A stretch of 60,000 nucleotides of DNA from Symsagittifera roscoffensis (taxonomy: Eukaryota; Xenacoelomorpha; Acoela; Convolutidae), in contig NC_087063.1 in the NCBI RefSeq assembly GCF_963678635.1, forward strand, positions 36,432,540-36,492,539. The letters run 5' to 3'. The stretch's first letter is position 1. Each line of letters starts with the position of its first letter. The notes under the pieces are model-generated. The model saw only the letters and a program-made list of their open reading frames with translations. It searched no databases and had not been told where the DNA came from. Positions 44,218 through 55,540 of the stretch are shown in pieces. The translations under genes were made by a program, and so were the position numbers.

Positions 44218-47172
44218 ATGGATAAAAGTACGGAGACGTTTGCGGGCCATGACGCCTTGTGCGTGGATGATCCGATCCAGTTCGGAGTGAGTGCCGCTCA
44301 GAGGCTGTTGAGGGGAAAGCGTGTGGTCATCATGGGCTGCAGTGTGCAGAGGGATCTGTACAAGGATTTAGTGCTGCTGCTGCAGGAGCAGCGGTACTTG
44401 TCCAAATACGAGAATAGGGTCAAGGTATGCCCTCCTCAGCGCATTTTTTTCCAAGCTCCCATCCAACACCCCCAAGGATGATCACAAAAATTTGATCTCG
44501 AGACCATTCCTTTCACCAGGACACACTGTGTTTGAATCTTTATCATTTTTGTAGTTAATTTCAAATTGTTGAAGATATCCTGTTCGATCAACGAATCTCA
44601 ACGAAGTTAAGTAACTTAAAACTGCTCATTTTAACGTTTGATGTCAACCTATATCTGATTTTCACACGTAAACACTGTTTTTCAAAAGTAAGAACTAACA
44701 AGGATAGCCGGTTACTGTGCAAGTAGTACAGAATGTTCCGACCGTAGTCTTTGAAAAAAATAGAATAAAAAAGTTTGTGTTGTTTTTTGGCGTGGCGTGA
44801 TAAAGGAGCAGAACGAAAAATTAGAGATTAGGCATATTGGACAGTCATAGTAAAATAAGCAATATGAAAGCAATTAAAGAAAAATGACTAGAAAAACTAA
44901 GAAAAATATCAAAAAAAATCAAATTTTGCAGCTTGAATTTTTATTCCAAAAGGGCGCTAAAATACTGAAAATAAACTAAAGTTACTCGACTGAAATTATT
45001 TTTGTTTTGTTTTGAATGTAGCTATTGTAGGCCTGCTCGCTCGCTTTGGTCGCTCGAGTTAAGACGAAAAACTAAAAATTTCAAACCGGTTTTCTCGACA
45101 AATTGAAAAAAAATTTTATGTTGGAATCGCGACTGTAAGGGCTTGAATATGATATAGCGCTCAACTCTCTCCGATTCTAATATGTGGTAGCTGATTTTGC
45201 GTAGAAAACAAAAAAAATAAAACACCCGAATTCAAAGCTCCTCCCCAATTTCCAAATGGTCGGAACAATTAAGTAGCTCAAGGTCACCAATATTAACAGT
45301 TTCGCATTAACTACAACAAATTTATTTGACAACGTCTTAAATTGCGAAGTAGTTCTGACCTTGCCACTGTGAATTGAAATTGCAATCGAATTTTGCCAAA
45401 AGGTTGCGCTTTTTCAAAATATTCCTTTTTATTGAATAATTTCAAGGCGTCAACTTCAAACGAAGCTCATTCAACTGCGCAACACTTCAGAGCAAACAAA
45501 ATCAGGCAAATACAAAGTTTCAAAGAAATATTCCGAATACTTTTCAGGTTGAGGGTCAGAGTGCTGTCAAAATATGTTAAAAACTAGTGCTGATGTAAAT
45601 TATCCGGATAAAACCAAGCAAACTTGAAGATTTAAACGCGTTGCTCTCAAATTCGGTTAAGATAACACAAAAAGTGAAGAGAACGAAATTTGCTGAAAAT
45701 TTCATCAGAATTATCATGGTTCAGTTTTTTGTGCGAAATTCGCAACCTAAGTTTTACCCCAAGAATGAGTCTTTTTGGCTTTTTTTTAGTTAATCAAAAA
45801 TCCTTTAAGGTCGACCAAATTGATTTTACGAGCGCTCCCAGATCACTTTTAAGACCCTATTTTGACCAAAAAGTTTATGCCACAGACAAATTTTGACCAA
45901 CTTTTCGGAAAATTTTTTCGGCGCGTTTTTTCGGCCCGTGCTCCCCTTCAAAATTAGTATATATCGTCGGCCTAAAATGGATGTCATAAAATGATATCTT
46001 AGGTGGATCCTCGGGTCGGTGAAAGGGTCGAATCCCTGAGATAAGACGCCCTCCCCCCCTTATTCAGCCCCTGCATTTCATATTCCTTAAATGAACTCGT
46101 TGGACAAATACTACTGCTGGGCTGGTGTGTGCGGTGGATATATTCAGTGCCAAATCAAAGTTAAGCGCGCGCAAAACAAATCTAGCAATAGAAGCTGTGT
46201 ATACCTGTTAGTATTATTTGGTACAATCAAATTGTACATATGTTAAGGGTTCCAGAACTGTAGTGAACGACACACTGCTCAAAGGGGGTATTTTGGAGGA
46301 GCTTAAGAACGACCCCTCGTACCGAGAAGTGCGGGAGTATCGCCAGGGAGAGTTCCATATCCGCTTCTACTTTATCACCAGGGCCTACAATCCAATCGTC
46401 CTGGGGTTTGTGCGCAACATATACGCTGAATTCGACCCAGACATTTTCCTGTTCAACTCGGCAATCTGGGATGTGAACAGAAATGGGCCTCCTTTTGATC
46501 ACTCTGCGTACGAGCAGAATGTGCGCTACATCTGCCAAGTGCTGGTGCTTCTCTTCTCGCAGCACTGCAGACTCATCTGGCTGCACCAGCCCCCAGTCAC
46601 TCCCAAATGTGCAACTGGACGAATAGTGCTGCAGGCCAACCAGGACGTGTTGAAGTCGAATGTTTTGCGGTGGATGTACGAGGCTGTCTGCATTGCAGAG
46701 AACATTACTAAGCAATACGGATTCGAAACTATTGACCTTTACCATCTCATGAAGCACAGGTCAAGCTGGATTGGTAAGTTCAATAGCAGTTTCTCCGAAC
46801 CAGAGCTTAATTGCACGCAAAATTTCTGGTAAAATTATTTAGAATAGCAGGATTCCGCCCCAATTCGAAATGCCGAATAAACGAATTAATGAGCGGTCAA
46901 AATAATTGTATGACTAATTTTACCCTCTCATTTTTTGCGGTGAAAATATTTTGAAAGTAATAAATGCTCTGTTTCTCTGCGGTGCAGCCAAGGACGGTGT
47001 GCACTGGGCCTCTGAAGGCTACAGGTGCATGTCTCTGCTCGTGTTCCACAAGCTCAGTGCCATGTACAATATTCCACTGCCAGAAGAGAGCGTGCAGTAT
47101 GCATATCCCTCCGAGCTGAGTCAGGAGGAACTAAACAAGGTGTTTGACGAAGATGACAACGACATCAGGTAG
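44218..47172 (+). CDS. PC-esterase domain protein, PCED1/FAM113-like, three exons
   Basis: Exons 44218-44424, 46248-46773 and 46988-47172 join in phase. Domain order fits the PC-esterase (SGNH/GDSL-like) family: RVVIMGCSVQRDLYKDLVLL (block I; the usual GDS is GCS here, keeping the nucleophile Ser); SYREVREYRQG, then FHIRFYFITRAY; DIFLFNSAIWDVNRNGP (the conserved N-S-x-x-W-D block); and KDGVHWASEGYRC (block V, catalytic Asp and His). Members are predicted acyl esterases of unknown substrate. The ATG at 44218 is the first before the domain. The frame ends at TAG in 47170-47172, but the bases ATCAG/GTAGAG there are also a plausible donor (see the exons at 50904). Confidence 0.8.
44734..45267. 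mobile_element. Short inverted-repeat element (MITE-like), copy 1
   Basis: It begins TGTTCCGACC and ends GGTCGGAACA, a perfect 10-bp terminal inverted repeat, 534 bp, with no coding capacity. It lies in intron 1 of the esterase gene. Its ends match those of the two elements at 48343 and 48863. No clear target-site duplication is seen. Confidence 0.65.
45268..46247. other. Rest of esterase intron 1
   Basis: AT-rich with no gene. A segment at about 45900-45965 (TTCAAAATTAGTATATATCG) is loosely the reverse complement of 47325-47395 (CCAATATATACTAATTTGAG). A G/C-rich block GACGCCCTCCCCCCCTTATT at 46047 looks like one end of a non-autonomous DNA element. Neither boundary can be fixed. Confidence 0.4.
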
Positions 47173-48309
47173 AGTATATGGGATAGAGGTTGTGCTACAA
47201 ACCGGTAGTGGATTTAGAGGGGAGGTAATGCGGATGCCCCCTCCCCTCAGGGATTCGCCCACCCAAAGGGTCCTTACTGGTACTATTTTGAAGACCGACC
47301 CTAAAATATTTCTAAAGACGAATTCGGCGCCAATATATACTAATTTGAGGAGAGAGCTCGCGCCGAAGGCCACAATCTTCCAAAAAGTTCCAAAAAGATC
47401 TTTTTGGCCTGTTTTTCCAAATTATAGTGCTTTGGGTTGGCTCAGTTGACCTGTAAAGTTAATAAGGCTGAACATAGAAAAGCTGATAATTTTTTTGAAA
47501 AACAACACCAACTTCCTTGCAGCAGACTGACTATACTCTTCGTATTTTGTTTATTTTTGTTCCGAGTTGAAAATGGGGAGAAACTTTGTATTCGGGTGTG
47601 TTTTAGTTTTGTTTCTTTCCACAGAAAATCAGGTGCCCTAATTAGTCATCGGATTATGTAAAGTGTTCAATCGTGATTCGAAAGATTTCAAAAATTGCTC
47701 TGAAAATTTTCAAATTTAGTACAATTTCAAGCGAGAAACGCGATCGAGTAACGCTCGCTATATGAAGTTTTTTAGACTTATAGATGATACCAACATATTT
47801 TTAGATGATACTGATGTAATTGCCTGTAGTTCAAATTTTATTGAGTTTCAGTCCGATTTGTTGAATAAAAATGCTTTGTTAGTCTCGAATAAATTTACAT
47901 TAATTACAGATAAAACTACGTTGATTAATTTCAATAAAAAACACTTTCCAATCTTCATGTTGCACTAGGTAATATCATTTTCTGTTCTAAAGAGTCATGT
48001 AAGTATTTTAGACAACAAATTAACTTTCTTAAGTCATAGTGCAAAGTTAAATGTTATTGCATGGAGGTGTTATTTCCACAATGATATATTTTGTATCCAG
48101 AGTGGTTATTTTTAAGTATTGTAATGCCAACATAAAAATAACAATTATGCAACCTTGTTTGCTTTTCTTCTACGGCTTTCTCAAATACGTCTTTCTCAAA
48201 TGTACGTCTTTCTCAAATATAAAAGCAATTTTTCTAATGTCAAAGAAACTGATCAAAATGATTTACTTCAAGCGTACGTTTGACAGTATATCAGATGAAT
48301 TTCAATATA
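47173..48309. other. Intron or downstream sequence with possible DNA-element end
   Basis: Near 47206 GTGGATTTAGAGGGGAGG resembles, in inverted form, CTCCCCTCGAG and GATCCGCGCC near 50468-50500. This suggests a degraded inverted-repeat element that was later split by the insertions between them. No conserved coding sequence is seen. Confidence 0.3.
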
Positions 48310-49357
48310 ACAAGACTGCTCGTATCAGGGCGAAGCCCTGAATGTTCCGACTGCCTTTTAAGGTTTATGGAGCAGTAATAACATTTAAAAATTCAATGAA
48401 ATAAAACAAAATGAAATTTTTTTTTCTAAAATTTGAAATTTTTTATGAAAATCATCCCCCCACACGCCATATAAAGTACAAATGGATAAATTTCGCTCCT
48501 TGTAATAAACCATTTATGGCAAATAAGCTTCTTTTAAACAATTTGGAACGATTTTTAAGACGATTAACTCTCCGCTTACGCGTTAATAGCGCGAAATATA
48601 TCGCGCGTTAATTGTCCCAAAATGGCAATCTTTAAAACCCCGTAACTTTACGAAAAATGACCAAAGGTGAAATATCTTTTCAAATTTGAGCTCAGGACAA
48701 CAATAGTTTTTTAATGATAAAAAAATTCCGTCAAAAATGGTTAGTTAAAAAGTCGAAATTTGTCTGAAGAAAAAAAAAACCCACCCCGAGCACAAATATT
48801 CCGTTACTTTCGTATCGAAAGTCGGAACAACAAGACTGCTCGTATCAGGGCGAAGCCTTGAATGTTCCGACTGCCTTTTAAGGTTTATGGAGCAGCAGTA
48901 ATAACATAAAAAATTAAATGACACAAAATAAAATGAAATTTTTTTTAATTTGAAATTTTTTATGAAAATCATCCCCCCATACGCCATATAAAGTACAAAA
49001 AGATAGGTTTCATTCCTTGTAACAAATCAATAATGGCAAATAAGCTTCGTTCAAACAATCTGGAACGATTTATAAGACGGATTAAATCTCCGCTTACGCG
49101 TTAATAGCGCGAATTATATCGCGCGTTAATTGTCCCAAATTGGTCAAAATGGCAATCTTTAAACCCTCATAACTTTACGCAAAATGAGCACAGGTAAAAT
49201 ATCTTTTCAAATTTAGGCTCAGGACAACAATGGCTTTCGAATGATATAAAAAAAATTCCTTCAAAAAAGGCTAGTTAAAAAGTCGAAATTTATCTGAAGA
49301 AAAAAAACCCACCCCGAGCACAAATATTCCGTTACTTTCGTATCGAAAGTCGGAACA
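48310..49357. mobile_element. Tandem pair of MITE-like elements, copies 2 and 3
   Basis: Two elements, 48343-48829 and 48863-49357, each have perfect ends TGTTCCGACT and AGTCGGAACA. Each is preceded by the same 33-bp segment (CAAGACTGCTCGTATCAGGG and onward), giving a 519-520-bp direct tandem repeat. Near the 3' end of each, ACTTTCG-TAT-CGAAAGT forms a hairpin. The copies differ by scattered substitutions and small indels. Neither has coding capacity. Confidence 0.8.
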
Positions 49358-49395
49358 TTAAGTTTTTGTCGGTACATGAACTATATTTTTACGAT

Positions 49396-50215
49396 ATACT
49401 GAATTTTTGTCTTCATTCAGTGAATAAATTGCATTAAAATAATTTTTTCAAGTCAGTTTTTTTTGCAGAAAATGAACAGGCTTAGACTACCCGTAGATCA
49501 TCACTTCATGCATTCAAAAAACTTGTGTTTCAAGAAAATCAATTCTGCATCACTGCAGAAGCATGAAGCAAAGCTTTTCAATGTTTTGTGCGAAAATTGC
49601 TCAACAACAGATCATTTTGTACAAATGAATAGACAGCAAGTTTTTGTGCACAAATTGAAAAACAATTACATTCTAAGAAATTCAGAAATTACCCGCTTTA
49701 TGTTCAATAATTAATTTTAACTTTGCGCATAAAACCTTGAGAAGCTTTGCTCCACGCTTCTTCAGTGATTTTTGTCGTAAGCAATGCTTAATGGGCCCTT
49801 AGCTCATACTGAATTTTTGTCTTCATTCAGTGAATAAATTGCATTAAAATAATTTTTTCAAGTCAGTTTTTTTTGCAGAAAATGAACATGCTTAGACTAC
49901 CCGTGGATCATCACTTCATGCATTCAAAAAACTTGTGTGTTTCAAGAAAATCAATTCTGCATCACTGCAGAAGCATGAAGCAAAGCTTTTCAATGTTTTG
50001 TGCGAAAATTGCTCAACAACAGATCATTTTGTACAAATGAATAGACAGCAAGTTTTTGTGCACAAATTGAAAAACAATTACATTCTAAGAAATTCAGAAA
50101 TTACCCGCTTTATGTTCAATAATTAATTTTAACTTTGCGCATAAAACCTTGAGAAGCTTTGCTCCACGCTTCTTCAGTGATTTTGGTCGTAAGCAATGCT
50201 TAATGGGCCCATAGC
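49396..50215 (+). repeat. 410-bp tandem duplication with exon-like segment
   Basis: Copies at 49396-49805 and 49806-50215 differ at only about five positions plus one 2-bp insertion. Each holds a splice-acceptor-like tract (AGTTTTTTTTGCAG) followed by an open frame of about 80 codons containing LCFKKINSASLQKHEAKL and FVQMNRQQVFVHKLKN. In the second copy the 2-bp insertion (GTGTGT for GTGT) shifts the frame. I do not recognise the peptide. It could be a duplicated exon, a processed remnant or chance. Confidence 0.85.
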
Positions 50216-50903
50216 GTTTATTTAGCTTATCATCTCCATGTTGCTCTGTTGATTAAAATTGAAGATAATGAAAAAAAAAATGTCGTTTCAACTTTGTAAA
50301 TTTTTTAATGTATCATTTCAATTGGCCTGCTTTTTGAAAAAGTTGCCTGCGGCGCAGAAAATTTGGTCGATACAGGGTCTTTATAGTGATTTGGCAGAGC
50401 TCAGAAAATCAGTTCGGTCGACCTAAAAAAAGTCGAGAAAAATTTCAAATTTTATTGAAAATCCGCCCTCCCCTCGAGAAATTTTTAGATCCGCGCCTGA
50501 CTGCAAATAAGTTAGACAAAAGTTTGAAAAAATTTTAAAAGTTTTTTTTTTCATTTTTTGAAGACAAATTTTGGCAATCCTGCCTAATTCACTAATTTTC
50601 TAAGCGATGGTATAGTTATCGAATCACACCGCCGACTAAAAATGACACTAACTTGAAAAAAAGTAAAAAAAAATCTGTTTTTATGTATATTGACGGAACA
50701 TTATGTTCTACCTGCACATCAATCGGCTATCCTTGGTTTATTTTTGGGATTAACAATCGTTATCAAATCAGAATAAAGACTTTTCAGTCTCATGTCCCAT
50801 AAGCCCCCGGTCCTACTGATACTGAAAGCCTTCCAACTGCTCCAATGACTTGACAACGTTTGATACACTCAAAGTAGGATGAGACACATTGCATTATGTT
50901 CAG
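50216..50903. other. AT-rich sequence before downstream exons
   Basis: No gene or intact element recognised, apart from the possible inverted-repeat end near 50468-50500. T-rich sequence is common, and an acceptor (GCATTATGTTCAG) ends the stretch. Confidence 0.4.
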
Positions 50904-51951
50904 GTATCTCTATGCTTCCAAAGTGGAGTCGTTGACAGTGTTCGGGGATGGAGACAGTAAAGATGGTGGCCTGGACGAGGGGGGAGGTGGCAGTGTGAAG
51001 CCCTTGATCCAGCTGCTGGACCAACATAATTTCAAAAAAGTAGTGGAGAGAAACGGACTGAAGGATGCGGTCGTATGTGAAGAGGAGATTGACGGATCAT
51101 TCCGCACTGCTGACGAGGTGCTCTCATCTGTTCCATTTTTTATTTACAAAAATTATCGTCGATGGTCACTTAAACTAACCCCTTTTTTCATATTAAGTTT
51201 ACTGGATGAGCAAAAATAATGTTTTTCTGACTCTGAGAAGCCTGAAAGCAGGCTACAAAATTATTATGAAGTCGTGTGGTTAAGTTTTGATCTAATTTTG
51301 AAGGCAGTTAATGTTTAAAACGAAGTTCGCTTGGAAACGTGTTGTTGTTATTAGGTTCAACAATATGAAGAAGAGAAGCAACGTCAGAGAGAGGAGCAAG
51401 ACAACCCGGCAGTGCTTGGCAACCGGGTGCAGCAGCAGCGCCTACGAAACTTCTTCACATCGAATCTCTCCAGCTGCCAGATCAAAGTTACGGTAGCCCC
51501 TAAGGCCAGACTAGAATCATTTTTTCAGAAGGCATCCTCTACAAATGATTCCACAGCCACCGGCTCTAGTCAATCTAATTCTGATCGGGCGCAAACTAGT
51601 GGAGGCGGTGTCTCTTTTATCCAGGCAGGATCTCAAAGTGGTATGAAGCCGAAACGGCCTTCTTTCATCCAGAGTCCAGAGGAAATGGAGGAGCAACGAA
51701 GGCATAAGGAGCAGCAGCGACCATCTGTGAACAGATCAGAGGACTTTGAGGAGGATGCGCAGCAAAGTAAACTGACGTTTCTCAACCAATTCAACTCGCA
51801 GTTGACTAGTGATAGAACTACCTCAAGTGTTGCTGCTGAACAGAGATTGAATTTGAAACAGCGTCCTCTGTCTTTCGAAGAAGTCGATGCGATTGAAGCT
51901 ACTGCCACTAAAGTCTGTAAAGTGAACAGACTGCAACAGATGTTTGGATGA
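50904..51951 (+). CDS. Two exons with PIP-box motifs; possibly the 3' part of the esterase gene
   Basis: Exon 50904-51117 (YLYASKVESLTVFGDGD, SVKPLIQLLDQHNFKKVVE, ending TADE at GAG/GTGCTC) joins in phase 0 to exon 51355-51951, which follows TTGTTATTAG. The second exon has a highly charged QYEEEKQRQREEQD segment and an exact PCNA-interacting box QQRLRNFF (51433-51456). A second, Gln-less copy KARLESFF lies at 51502-51525. Low-complexity polar sequence follows to VNRLQQMFG and TGA. Entry into 50904 is phase 2, the same phase as the possible donor at 47168/47169, so a 574-residue product with the esterase is formally possible. Equally, this is a separate DNA-replication or repair gene lacking a visible first exon. 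Confidence 0.55.
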
Positions 51952-52149
51952 CTCCAATTTGCATGGAACGAGAAAATATCCCGAGGTTGAACAATCTCAG
52001 CCAAGCGATGTTGATGGGACGTGCGATACAGGACCATGAACCTAAAAGCGGTGTGTTAGGTCCCCCGTCGAAGCTGCCATTTTGTTTTATTCAAAAGAGG
52101 TCACAAGCAAATTGGAGTTCGTATAAGGAACTTTGAAACAGTAACTCAA

Positions 52150-52155
52150 AATAAA
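52150..52155 (+). promoter_or_regulatory. Polyadenylation signal AATAAA
   Basis: A canonical hexamer about 200 bp after the stop at 51951, followed by T-rich sequence. It is suitably placed to end the transcript of the preceding exons. Confidence 0.5.
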
Positions 52156-53675
52156 ATATATTTTCAATGTATTTCCTATTTTGCAACGGAATTCGGTACT
52201 AAATATAATTTAAATTATTCTACTACTACAACTGTTTTTACAACTTTGGTTGCGTTGTTCCGCTGGTGTTTGGTGACCGCAAAAATTAATAAAGGTATGA
52301 TGGCAAAGCGAGTAGAAAGAGGATTTTTATTCATGATTCAAATGCAGCTAAATTTTTCAAAAAAAAAACAAGTCAATTTTTTGTTTATTCGAGTTCATTG
52401 TCTCTTCCAACTGGCTGTTGGCTATGTTCAATTGAAAAGGTGCCGATGTTAGGAAAACGCAGTCTATTTTAACTGTCTATTTATTAAACTTAACACCAAA
52501 TCAGCTACGGACGCAACGCGTAAAAGCTTTCAGGGGGTCCGTGATTAATAGTCTCTCTTGAGTACAACGCTTGAGAGGTTAATGGGCAAAATCTGGAAGT
52601 TTTGTATATGCATAGATTTTTTGAAATCACATCTTGTATGAATGTCGTGATTACTCTCATAAAGGTCTTGGTAATCTTTTTTTGTTTTCGTTTTTCAGGA
52701 AAAATCTTAAAAACTGTTCACGCTCTAATTTGATTTTTCGCGGTTTTTTAAATTAGTTCATTTCCTTTGATAAAAGAAGGGCAAACTCCACAATCGAACA
52801 GCAAACGAGTATGAGTCACGCAAAATGTGATCAACTTCTAATTTCGAAACTGAGAACTTAACGGATTTCTCGGCAAAAGATAAACTTATTGATCTAGTTT
52901 TCTCAAATTTAGTTAATTTCATCAAAAATTTCTCAATCATAAAATGTTCTTCAAGTTCAAAGAGCTTTACGGCCATATAATTTTAGGTATAACTCCGAAA
53001 GTTTTTTTTTCTGTTTTTTTTTGTTCCTAGGCGCTTTTCCAACTGCCTGACTCGTTTCCAACTGTCTGTGCTACATGCTCAGCAACCGACTTTCCTTCTT
53101 TTATAATTTTTTCAATTATTCAAATTGTGCAAGAGTGTTGAATTATGAGAATGTGAATAAAAAAGAACAAAACTAATTTGAGGGAAAGAAAACTAAAGAA
53201 TTATTTATTAAATTATATTTACCTCGTTTGAGTGATTTTTGTTTTGAACTTTTCTTGCGATTGATGATTTGAATCACTGGCTATATTGAATAGAAACTAA
53301 TCCTCATTAACAACAGTTTTTATGGATAGACGCAACTTGTAAAGCTAGTTGTTTGATTGCGCTAATGTAACAGAACTGCTTCAATCTTCGGTTCGATTTG
53401 GTGAAGCTCTCATGTACTTAACTTTTTTTTTAAGTTGAGGGGACACGAGTTTTAATAATACATGATAAAATCATAACACGGTGATAGTTAAGCATATAAT
53501 AGTTAAAACAAACTCTATAAAAGGATCTCGAGCTATAATAACGCTATTACAAAATTGGGAAAATCGTTAATAGCTATAAAATCTGCGTGATTAACTAACT
53601 ATTGATTTAGTTCTCAATGTGAACGCTATTCTCAAAAAAAGTTTTTCATAGTTATTTTAATCTAGGTACTACAGA
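52156..53675. other. Gene-free AT-rich sequence
   Basis: No recognisable genes, elements or tandem repeats. Short open frames here lack similarity to anything I know and have composition like the surroundings. Confidence 0.5.
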
Positions 53676-53694
53676 GGGGGGGGGGGGGGGGGGG
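53676..53694 (+). repeat. Run of 19 G residues
   Basis: An uninterrupted G19 tract in otherwise AT-rich DNA, capable in principle of forming a G-quadruplex and prone to length error in sequencing. Confidence 0.95.
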
Positions 53695-53909
53695 TGGTCG
53701 ATATTTGATGAAACCCTAAGAAAAGATAACAAAACTTTCTTTGAAAAGCACCTCTTTGAATAGTATATTTTATGCTTAAAATTTTCTAAATGATTACCAA
53801 TTAATACATGCAGATGGTGAAATTATTGGCTCTTTTTCCTTTTCCACCCACCTCATATAAGCATCAGTTCTATGGTGTAACGAGCGGCTTTACAATGTTA
53901 GTTATGACA

Positions 53910-54285
53910 CGGAGGCGAAGCTGAGCTTCGCACACTTGCGATACTAAACGAAAAAAAATCGAAGTTGTCGAAAAAACTAGATATATCCAAGTCAATTATT
54001 AAACCACACTCATCCTCAAAACACAAAGACACAGAAGTTTCTGTGCTTGTCTAGTATAACAATATGAGGTCACTAAGTCGATATAAAACAGGCTGAAATC
54101 TGTTCAGCTGAAAAACCTAACAAGCAGAACAAAAAAGAAAAAAGATATAAGCATTTTGTGCGACCCAGAGTGGCGCTTAAAAATATGATTTCCCTGAAAC
54201 TACTCGAAAATGGGTCACTAAAAAGATAATAAATCAGCCGCAATCATTTCCGCTGAAAAACTTATTGGCGAAAAAAAATAAAAGA
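53910..54285 (-). mobile_element. SINE 3' end remnant and short direct repeat
   Basis: CACGGAGGCGAAGCTGAGCTTCG (key part GGCGAAGCTGAGCTTCG, 53921) is the reverse complement of the 3' end of SINE family 1. Further on, the segment GGTCACTAAGTCGATATAAA near 54066 and its relative GGGTCACTAAAAAGATAATA near 54212 are direct repeats, each followed by CAGC.GAAAAAC. The element cannot be fully delimited. Confidence 0.35.
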
Positions 54286-54379
54286 ACAGGAAGTCAAATT
54301 TAGTTTAAAAAAATACAAATAGCAGAAAAAATCAAAACACTACAAGCAATTACAATATAACTTGCGTACTGCAAAAAAT

Positions 54380-54560
54380 CAATTCTACGATGTGGAAACT
54401 CAGCCGACAAAACATAAGCAGATAAATAATAAGCCGACAATTTTATTGAAAAGGAATATCCGTTTTAACCAAACGACCTGTCAGATTCGAACCCAAGACT
54501 TTTGCCGTCCCTGGAGTATTTGTCATTTACCATTTCTAAGTGTGACCATTCTTTGAACAA
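54380..54560 (-). mobile_element. tRNA-derived SINE (family 2), minus orientation
   Basis: On the minus strand a tRNA-like head includes box B GGGTTCGAATCTGACAGG (54480-54497). The body ends in a segment whose plus-strand form is AAACATAAGCAGATAAATAA (54410). The same tail, CTGCTTATG-TTTGTCGG in sense, occurs in the copy at 59360-59590, though the heads differ considerably. Confidence 0.55.
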
Positions 54561-55540
54561 AGTTATTTACGGGGAAGAGTACATACTTAATGTTTTTCTT
54601 GGCCTGATTAGTGCGTATAGCAATTTTCATTACAATCGGACGATTTGAACAAAATTTTTATTTCTTTAAGTTTGCAGGTGGCGAGGATATAGAGGGCGAG
54701 GATATCTTCAAAAGGATCCTGTTAAGGCATTGCCTGAAGCGAAGTAGTAGTTATACGTTTCAAACTTTACTAGCCCTGTTTATTTTGTTTACACATCAAC
54801 TCTGTTGCTGTGCAAGTAGTACAGAATTTTCTGCTTGTTCGGACTATTGGGCGCTCTCATGCAATAATGAAACTAATGAGCGAGCGATTCAAATTTTTAT
54901 CGAGAACTATAATTTATTCCGCGAACAATTTTTTTTTAAGTTTTCTTTCAAAATCTCTCTCTTTCTCCCTATGACGCGTGTTCCAACACTACGGTATCGA
55001 TTTACGTTCTTTCCATCCAACTTAGTAGTCTTTGTACTGCGCCGGGCTTCTAGATGAAGTGATCTTCGGTTTCTCTACGCCTTCTCCTTATCTATTCTCC
55101 TCTTTGACAGTCGTGAAGAACGTTGCTGGTGGTGTCTTCGTTCCCGCAGTCGGGGAATTTTGGTTACACGTCCACTCCAATGTGTACCAGAGTGGCCTTG
55201 GCAGAGCAAGGATTGACCCATTCTGATTTGATTCGATTCGTCGTCACTCGTTCTCTTCGATTTCTGACATAGGTGCTGTGGGTAAGTTTTTGGTTTTCAT
55301 GCGACTGCCATAAAGTTGGTTGTCCTTGCTTTCCTGACCCTTGTAATAGCTGTCCTGGTGCTGTCCAGACTGACAGCTCTCTTTGTCTGAGGAAGAGTCA
55401 TTGCGTCATTGGCCGCCCACCTGGTCTGCTCTCTGGTTTCCCAGCTATGCCGCAGTGCGAGAAGAATGAAATGAAAGTCGCTTTCTCGATCTTTTTGAGA
55501 TTTTTCCAAATTGAAACTTCCTAGTTTGCGTATTGTTCGT
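54561..55540. other. Gap with one weak exon candidate
   Basis: A good acceptor (TTTAAGTTTGCAG, 54666-54678) is followed by codons for GGEDIEGEDIFKRILLRHCL (54680-54740). There is no recognised homology and no clear donor, so I do not call an exon. The remainder shows no features until the LINE begins near 55540. Confidence 0.3.

Noticed and set aside
46227-46757. 176-codon frame antisense to esterase exon 2
   Set aside because: Fully overlaps a conserved coding exon on the plus strand and has no recognisable domain.
54660-54780. Exon encoding GGEDIEGEDIFKRILLRHCL after a good acceptor
   Set aside because: No donor, homology or neighbouring exon supports it; kept only as a note in the gap entry.
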